Of a stretch of DNA of 42,768 nt, positions 42,692 to 42,768 are shown in pieces; the first letter of the stretch is position 1; the number at the start of each line of letters is the position of its first letter. Made by a program: the position numbers and the translations under genes. This DNA is from Propionibacteriaceae bacterium AM104-82 (lineage in GTDB: Bacteria > Actinomycetota > Actinomycetes > Propionibacteriales > Propionibacteriaceae): the NCBI GenBank assembly GCA_027658995.1, contig JAQDQK010000028.1, forward strand, positions 1 through 42,768. The letters are read 5' to 3'. The notes below the pieces were generated by a model, which was given only the letters and a program-made list of their open reading frames with translations, was not told the DNA's origin and did no database searches.

Positions 42692-42768
42692 TGCTTACTC
42701 TCTGATAATCGGCTCTTCACAGATGGCGGTGGAGTGAAGGGGTGCGGGTGACCGGCCCGACCCGCTGG
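42692..42768. other. Window end after the TSUP gene
   Basis: 77 bases after the stop; no gene or hairpin is seen. The last bases CCCGACCCGCTGG look like the start of another repeat unit. Confidence 0.4.

Overview
This is a very GC-rich chromosomal window from an actinobacterium, probably a member of the Propionibacteriaceae (Tessaracoccus/Arachnia-like). I infer this from several things: codon usage with G/C in most third positions, a gyrB-gyrA-DUF3566-tRNA-Ile block, a mycothiol-type DsbA-like oxidoreductase, an Actinomyces-style sortase pilus locus, and dense intergenic repeats with TTGAGCC and GTCGAAACC borders. No database search was possible, so genus-level placement is tentative. I see no phage, transposase, CRISPR array or rRNA.

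Left part (1-14900): a repeat array, an ArsR regulator with a double-AHSA1 protein, two paralogous small membrane proteins, and a divergently arranged pair consisting of a flavin oxidoreductase and two overlapping SMR genes. The SMR genes are preceded by a sequence that matches the guanidine-III riboswitch, so they are read as a two-subunit guanidinium exporter. Then follow a DUF885 metallohydrolase, a repeat array between convergent genes, a GNAT-like acyltransferase, a Tat-type M15/extensin-like lipoprotein with a decayed tandemly duplicated 3' tail, a flavodoxin, a DsbA-like protein, a dicarboxylate symporter, a fructosamine kinase and a sirtuin.

Middle part (15000-25650): a DUF808 membrane protein, an anchored proline/glutamine-rich protein, an NADP-binding oxidoreductase with a divergent MarR regulator, an XRE/cupin-azlC-azlD operon in which azlC carries an in-frame TGA, a MazG-like protein, the sdhCAB operon for succinate dehydrogenase/fumarate reductase, a membrane protein of unknown function and a flavin reductase.

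Right part (25650-42768): a repeat array, then a three-gene pilus operon on the minus strand (large vWA tip adhesin, shaft pilin, class C sortase). The tip has one cysteine pair per domain, while the shaft has no cysteine, and a hairpin separates pilin from sortase. After a long noncoding stretch come tRNA-Ile with its terminator, two overlapping genes that look like type VII (WXG100/LXG-like) secretion substrates, DUF3566, gyrA and gyrB, and on the plus strand a TSUP transporter.

Two features run through the whole window. At least twelve genes have a TANNNT box exactly 6-7 bases before the ATG, which predicts leaderless transcripts. The intergenic repeats, although they look like different families, share the same borders and keep a hairpin with compensating base changes; at two genes a repeat even provides the stop codon.
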